NCBI GenBank assembly: GCA_963816985.1
Contig: CAWFMF010000004.1
Coordinates: 1,736,001-1,800,000, forward strand
DNA from: JAIVJM01 sp963816985
GTDB lineage: Bacteria > Acidobacteriota > Blastocatellia > Pyrinomonadales > Pyrinomonadaceae
Direction: 5' to 3'
DNA: 64,000 nt
This document shows, piece by piece, positions 63,216-64,000 of the stretch (position 1 is the first letter of the stretch; each line of letters opens with the position of its first letter). Below the pieces are notes generated by a model. It worked only from the letters and a program-made list of their open reading frames with translations, did no database searches and was not told where the DNA came from. Made by a program: the position numbers and the translations under genes.

Positions 63216-64000
63216 CTATAATTCCGCGAAGCGTCTGAGCGCCTCACGCCGGACGGTCTCCTGGGCGTTGGCGGGCGTGAGCCCCGTCACACGTGAGCCG
63301 GGGAAGAGGAAGAAGAGGACGCCCCTTTCAATGCTCACGTCGCGGTAGCGTTCACAGTGGCCGCCGCTGCCCATCACACGACATCTATCCTGACCCAACT
63401 CCCTGAAGAGAGCCGCCGAGCCCTCGCCGAGCTTGTTGTGCGGGCCGCCGTCGGCGACGAAGACGGGCACGACCTTGTCGCGGAAGACGACCACGCCGAG
63501 GTCTCCTTTATCAACGCCCGTCTTGTCGCGGAACTCCGGGTCGCTCCGCCCGCGCTGGTTGGCGATGGGGATGACGACGTAAGGGAATTTGTCGGAGTCA
63601 ACGAAGCGCGCGTTCCCCATCAGGTCGGGCCAGGAGAACCACGTCGCGCAGAGGTCGGCGAGACCGGGGTCGGTGCAGGCCTTCTTCGAGCCGTCAATGT
63701 CGAGACCCATCTTGGACTCGAAGAGGATCGTGCCGTTCGGGAACTTCAAGAGCGCGCGCACGCGGTTGGGGTCGGTGGTGCAGCGGCGGAAACCGCTCAT
63801 CGCCACGCGCCGGAAGATGTTCTCGCGGTCGCAGCGGTCGAACTGCGCGCGGTAGTCTTCGTCGAGCGGTCGCGCGGCGGCGAAGTCCACGTCGCGCACG
63901 GCGGAGGCGGAAGCAGGCGGGGGCGTGTACGTGGGCGGCGGCGGTGTCGGCGTCGGCGGCGCGGCGAAGAGTGCGGCAAGCATCAAGGCCGCGGTGAACA
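63216..64000 (-). CDS. GH75-type chitosanase-like secreted protein (5' end outside window)
   Basis: Residues visible: at least 260. The frame continues to the right edge (FTAALMLAALFAAPPTP, a signal peptide), so the true start lies outside. A Pro/Thr-rich linker is followed by the catalytic fold: ILFESKMGLDIDGSKKACTD, TWFSWPDLMGNARFVDSDKF, DLGVVVFRDKVVPVFVADGG and KLGEGSAALFRELG. These are the marks of glycoside hydrolase family 75, which cleaves chitosan. The catalytic Asp/Glu pair likely sits in the DIDGS and GEGS segments. Confidence 0.75.
   Translation of the reverse strand, partial: FTAALMLAALFAAPPTPTPPPPTYTPPPASASAVRDVDFAAARPLDEDYRAQFDRCDRENIFRRVAMSGFRRCTTDPNRVRALLKFPNGTILFESKMGLDIDGSKKACTDPGLADLCATWFSWPDLMGNARFVDSDKFPYVVIPIANQRGRSDPEFRDKTGVDKGDLGVVVFRDKVVPVFVADGGPHNKLGEGSAALFRELGQDRCRVMGSGGHCERYRDVSIERGVLFFLFPGSRVTGLTPANAQETVRREALRRFAEL

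Overview
The window is GC-rich bacterial chromosome holding one complete prophage of about 38 kb. The host is Gram-negative-like (lipoprotein signals, many secreted proteins). The mix of a SET-domain protein, DUF4112, a UBP zinc finger, a divergent superoxide dismutase, a PuuD-like membrane protein and repeat-rich intergenic regions suggests Acidobacteriota, perhaps Blastocatellia. That is inference from gene content; no rRNA or tRNA is present to confirm it.

Left host flank (1-8650). A peroxide-stress group opens it: a PerR/Fur-type repressor with a perfect palindrome on its own promoter, a 2-Cys peroxiredoxin and a TlpA-type thioredoxin. Then come, on the minus strand, DUF4112 and SET-domain genes, a secreted protein, a UBP zinc finger and a DHA2-type efflux pump. 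A VOC-family gene follows, preceded by a short leader ORF, and then a secreted Xaa-Pro aminopeptidase.

Prophage (about 8650-46870). It lies between the aminopeptidase gene and the 3' end of an M1-peptidase-like gene. Order: small membrane proteins, a lone receiver domain, a ParB-like / ABC-GNAT / formyltransferase trio, terminase subunits (Nu1/GpA type), gpW-like connector, lambda-type portal, a protease-capsid fusion, tail tube, tape measure and a gene-transfer-agent-like tail tip (DUF2460, DUF2163, NlpC/P60, large tail protein, fibre). Next are accessory genes: GvpU-like, TcmP with DUF5131, a secreted protein, an ECF sigma factor, and a zinc-ribbon protein with a sigma-like C-terminus. The early region has small DNA-binding proteins, a primase/helicase, a TubC_N-like protein, an excisionase-like protein and a tyrosine integrase at the right end.

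The most unusual part is 40.6-42.25 kb. It has no credible protein gene, but holds four consecutive units, each with a -10-like start and most ending in a strong hairpin plus T-tract. Two of the units are paralogous. I read it as an undescribed phage non-coding RNA array. It is bracketed by three clusters of exactly four 9-bp direct repeats (iteron-like, possibly the replication origin). Two essential phage genes each need a +1 frameshift, both at the first base of a CAA codon.

Right host flank (46859-64000). A degenerate M1 peptidase and a HEAT-repeat/cyclophilin fusion come first, then a methyltransferase. Iron-sulfur and redox genes follow: SufR-like regulator, Mrp ATPase, A-type Fe-S carrier, 2Fe-2S ferredoxin, PuuD-like protein, superoxide dismutase, Fe-S uracil-DNA glycosylase, secreted peroxiredoxin and YgfZ. 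A GH75 chitosanase-like gene runs off the right edge. Host intergenic regions carry unusually long, near-perfect inverted repeats just after stop codons; several share a common core.
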